This document shows, piece after piece, positions 13,569-15,344 of a stretch of DNA of 15,344 nucleotides (its first letter is position 1; each line of letters begins with the position of its first letter). The stretch is taken from the NCBI GenBank assembly GCA_033720955.1, contig JAWWBN010000072.1, forward strand, positions 1 through 15,344, written 5' to 3'. The stretch comes from JAWWBN01 sp033720955 (GTDB taxonomy: Bacteria; Acidobacteriota; Thermoanaerobaculia; Multivoradales; JAHEKO01). The notes beneath the pieces are model-generated. The model was not told where the DNA came from, did no database searches, and saw only the letters and a program-made list of their open reading frames with translations. A program made the translations under genes and the position numbers.

Positions 13569-15344
13569 ATGAGATTCCGGGTCGTGCTCTGCGCTCTCCT
13601 GCTGCTGGCCGGATCGGGGGCCGGCCCGAGTGCCGCTCTTCCCACGACTCCCGAGACGTGGACGACGCAGTGGCGCGTCTTCGTGGACGACGGTCCGGCG
13701 CTGCTCCTCGAGCGCGCCCAGAGGGACGTGCTCGCCGAGATGGATGCCGAGGGCCGGCGACTCTTTCTCGCGGAGCTGCTCTCGGATCCCCTGCCCGAGA
13801 CGCCGGAGAACGAGCTGGTCGAGGGCCTGGCCCGTCGCCAGGCTCTGGTGCGACGCCAGTTCCTGAGCTACGCCGACGACCGGGCGCGGCTGCTCTTTCT
13901 GCACGGGGCGCCCAGCGCGCGCGAGCCCGTCGACTGCGGCCAGACGTTCGTGCCGCTCGAGATCTGGTCGTATCCGGCTCGGGCGGGCCGCCCGTCCGAG
14001 GTGGTCCTCTACCGCCCGACTCCGGCCGACCCCTACCGGCTCTGGCTGCCGCTGGACGGCAAGCGGGCGCTCTACACCGAGGACATGGTCTACTGGCTGC
14101 AGCAGTGGGAGGAGCTCAAGGCCGGTCGCCGCTTCGACCTGCAGATCTGCCCCTCGGCGAAGCGGGTGGACGCCGTGACCGGAGTGGACGGGCTGCGCGG
14201 CTTCCGGGAGGGGCGGCCGGGCAACAACGAGCTGCTGGCGATCTTGCGACCCCCCGACCGCGGGGAGTGGGCGCGGGAGGCGGCGGCCACGCCGCTGCCG
14301 GAGCTGCCGCCGCCTCTGCCCACCGGTGAGCTGAAGCTCCTCTTCCCCGACCGCATCCGCCAGCGGATCGTCGCCCGCTTCCAGCTCACCCTGCCGCCGG
14401 ACGCCGGCCTGGCAGCGGTGGAGGGGGCGGAGCGTCGGGAGGTTCGTCTCAACCTGCAGGGGGTGGTGGAGCAGGACGGCAAGCTCTTCGAGGAGTTCCG
14501 GGTGCGCTACGAGCTCGAGCCGCCCGACGAAGGAGAGTGGCTGGCGCTGGTCTTCGAGCGCGCCCTCCGGCCCCAGCGCGACTTCGTCGTGCGCTTCCGG
14601 CTGACGGACGAGGGGTCGGGGGCGGAGGCGATCCTCGACCGGGCCTTCCGGGTGCCCGCCGAGGCGGAGCCGGTGGAGGAGCCGCCCCTGCCCGAGGAGG
14701 TCATCGTGGCCATGGGCGAGGAGCTCTCCCTGGCGCCCCTTCCCGGGAGGGACAGCCTGCTCCTGGCGCCCCCCAGCGAAGACGTGGTCCTCGGGGTCTG
14801 GCGGGCCGAGGCCCTGGTGACCGGCGAGGGCATCGTCAAGGTCGTCTTCCTGCTCGACGGCCAGCCGCAGCTCACCCGCACTTCGCGGCCGTTCTCCGCC
14901 GAGCTGCGGCTGGCGCAGTTTCCCCGGGAGCAGGTGGTGCGGGCGGAGGGCTACGACGCCCAGGGCGACCTGGTGGCGTCGGACGAGGTGGTGCTGAACC
15001 GACCGCGGGGCGCCTTCCGGGTGCGCATCGAGAGCCCGCGGGCGGGAGCCCGGGTCGGCGGCACGGTGGAGGCCTTGGCGGAGGTCTCGGTGCCGGAGGG
15101 CCGCGCCGTGCGCGAGGTCGAGTTCCGGCTCAACGAGGAGACCATCGCGGTGCTCTCCAAGCCCCCCTGGCAGACCCGGGTCGAGGTGCCGCCCGGAGGA
15201 GAGGTGGCCTTCCTGACCGTGCTGGCCACCCTGGACGACGGTCAGACCAAGGAGGAGGTCCGCTACCTCAACTCGCCCCAGTTCCTGGAGGAGGTGGAGG
15301 TGCAGTTGGTGGAGCTCCTGACCACCGTGACCGACTCCTCGCGC
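13569..15344 (+). CDS. Secreted GWxTD-like protein, probably VWFA-related (3' partial)
   Basis: 592 codons are open to the window edge without a stop. ATG 13569 was chosen because CGGAG lies 6 bases upstream and it begins directly with a signal peptide (MRFRVVLCALLLLAGSGAGPSAA). ATG 13536 in the same frame would bury it. Residues about 30-180 resemble the GWxTD domain: an acidic helical part, NELVEGLARRQALVRRQF, then ADDRARLLFLHGAPSA and LEIWSY in place of GW-x-TDRGR-x-x-I-x-x-G-x-P and EIWYY. The middle (about 280-560) is beta-rich with Ig-like repeats, for example VFLLDGQPQLTRTSRPFSAEL and VRIESPRAGARVGGTVEALA. The last visible residues, VEVQLVELLTTVTD, look like the start of the 'VWFA-related' domain of Acidobacteria, which would follow outside the window. 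The exact function is unknown; an envelope or secreted binding role is likely. Confidence 0.8.
   Translation, partial: MRFRVVLCALLLLAGSGAGPSAALPTTPETWTTQWRVFVDDGPALLLERAQRDVLAEMDAEGRRLFLAELLSDPLPETPENELVEGLARRQALVRRQFLSYADDRARLLFLHGAPSAREPVDCGQTFVPLEIWSYPARAGRPSEVVLYRPTPADPYRLWLPLDGKRALYTEDMVYWLQQWEELKAGRRFDLQICPSAKRVDAVTGVDGLRGFREGRPGNNELLAILRPPDRGEWAREAAATPLPELPPPLPTGELKLLFPDRIRQRIVARFQLTLPPDAGLAAVEGAERREVRLNLQGVVEQDGKLFEEFRVRYELEPPDEGEWLALVFERALRPQRDFVVRFRLTDEGSGAEAILDRAFRVPAEAEPVEEPPLPEEVIVAMGEELSLAPLPGRDSLLLAPPSEDVVLGVWRAEALVTGEGIVKVVFLLDGQPQLTRTSRPFSAELRLAQFPREQVVRAEGYDAQGDLVASDEVVLNRPRGAFRVRIESPRAGARVGGTVEALAEVSVPEGRAVREVEFRLNEETIAVLSKPPWQTRVEVPPGGEVAFLTVLATLDDGQTKEEVRYLNSPQFLEEVEVQLVELLTTVTDSSR

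Overview
The window is very GC-rich and densely coded: 15 genes (two cut by the window edges), with no intergenic gap longer than about 140 bp. The mix of genes points to an aerobic, Gram-negative-like, high-GC bacterium, most plausibly Acidobacteriota or a neighbouring phylum. The supporting features are an aa3-type oxidase whose subunit II has the QFAW-type CuA domain, a GWxTD-like protein whose end resembles the start of a 'VWFA-related' domain, and a sulfatase-fold lipoprotein ending in LKALGYL. This placement is inferred from gene families, not from a marker gene. No rRNA, tRNA, CRISPR array, transposase or phage gene was found.

Layout. Positions 1-169 hold the 3' end of a CBS-domain protein. 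It converges on a lipoprotein of the alkaline phosphatase/sulfatase superfamily on the minus strand (171-2444). Divergent from that is a PLP-dependent trans-sulfuration family enzyme (2558-3727), followed by tag (3-methyladenine DNA glycosylase I) and an overlapping TMEM198-like membrane protein. After a hairpin terminator and a candidate promoter comes the cytochrome c oxidase operon: coxA-coxC-coxD-small membrane protein-small CxxC protein-coxB (5111-9068). Two tandem, secreted, roughly half-identical paralogues with the strand pattern of a TIM barrel (GH99-like, function unknown) lie on the minus strand (9075-11959). They are followed by a plus-strand DUF420/CtaM-like protein, a minus-strand YhaM-like OB-fold/HD exonuclease whose 3' end overlaps it, and the first 592 codons of a secreted GWxTD-like protein that runs off the window.

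How the genes work together. coxA, coxC, coxD and coxB encode the core of a proton-pumping heme-copper oxidase. The two small membrane proteins are translationally chained between coxD and coxB and are candidates for assembly or copper delivery. The DUF420 protein, three genes downstream, belongs to the family of Staphylococcus CtaM, an aa3 oxidase maturation factor. The other genes look like housekeeping (DNA repair, sulfur amino acids, RNA turnover) or envelope functions with no visible link to respiration.

Most unusual signals: CoxA keeps every metal ligand and the D-channel residues but has lost the K-channel residues (the lysine is replaced by isoleucine). The oxidase gene order places subunit II last, preceded by a small secreted CxxC protein. 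The tandem secreted paralogues look like an uncharacterised glycoside-hydrolase-like family. Two genes have good promoters placed so that their mRNAs would be leaderless.
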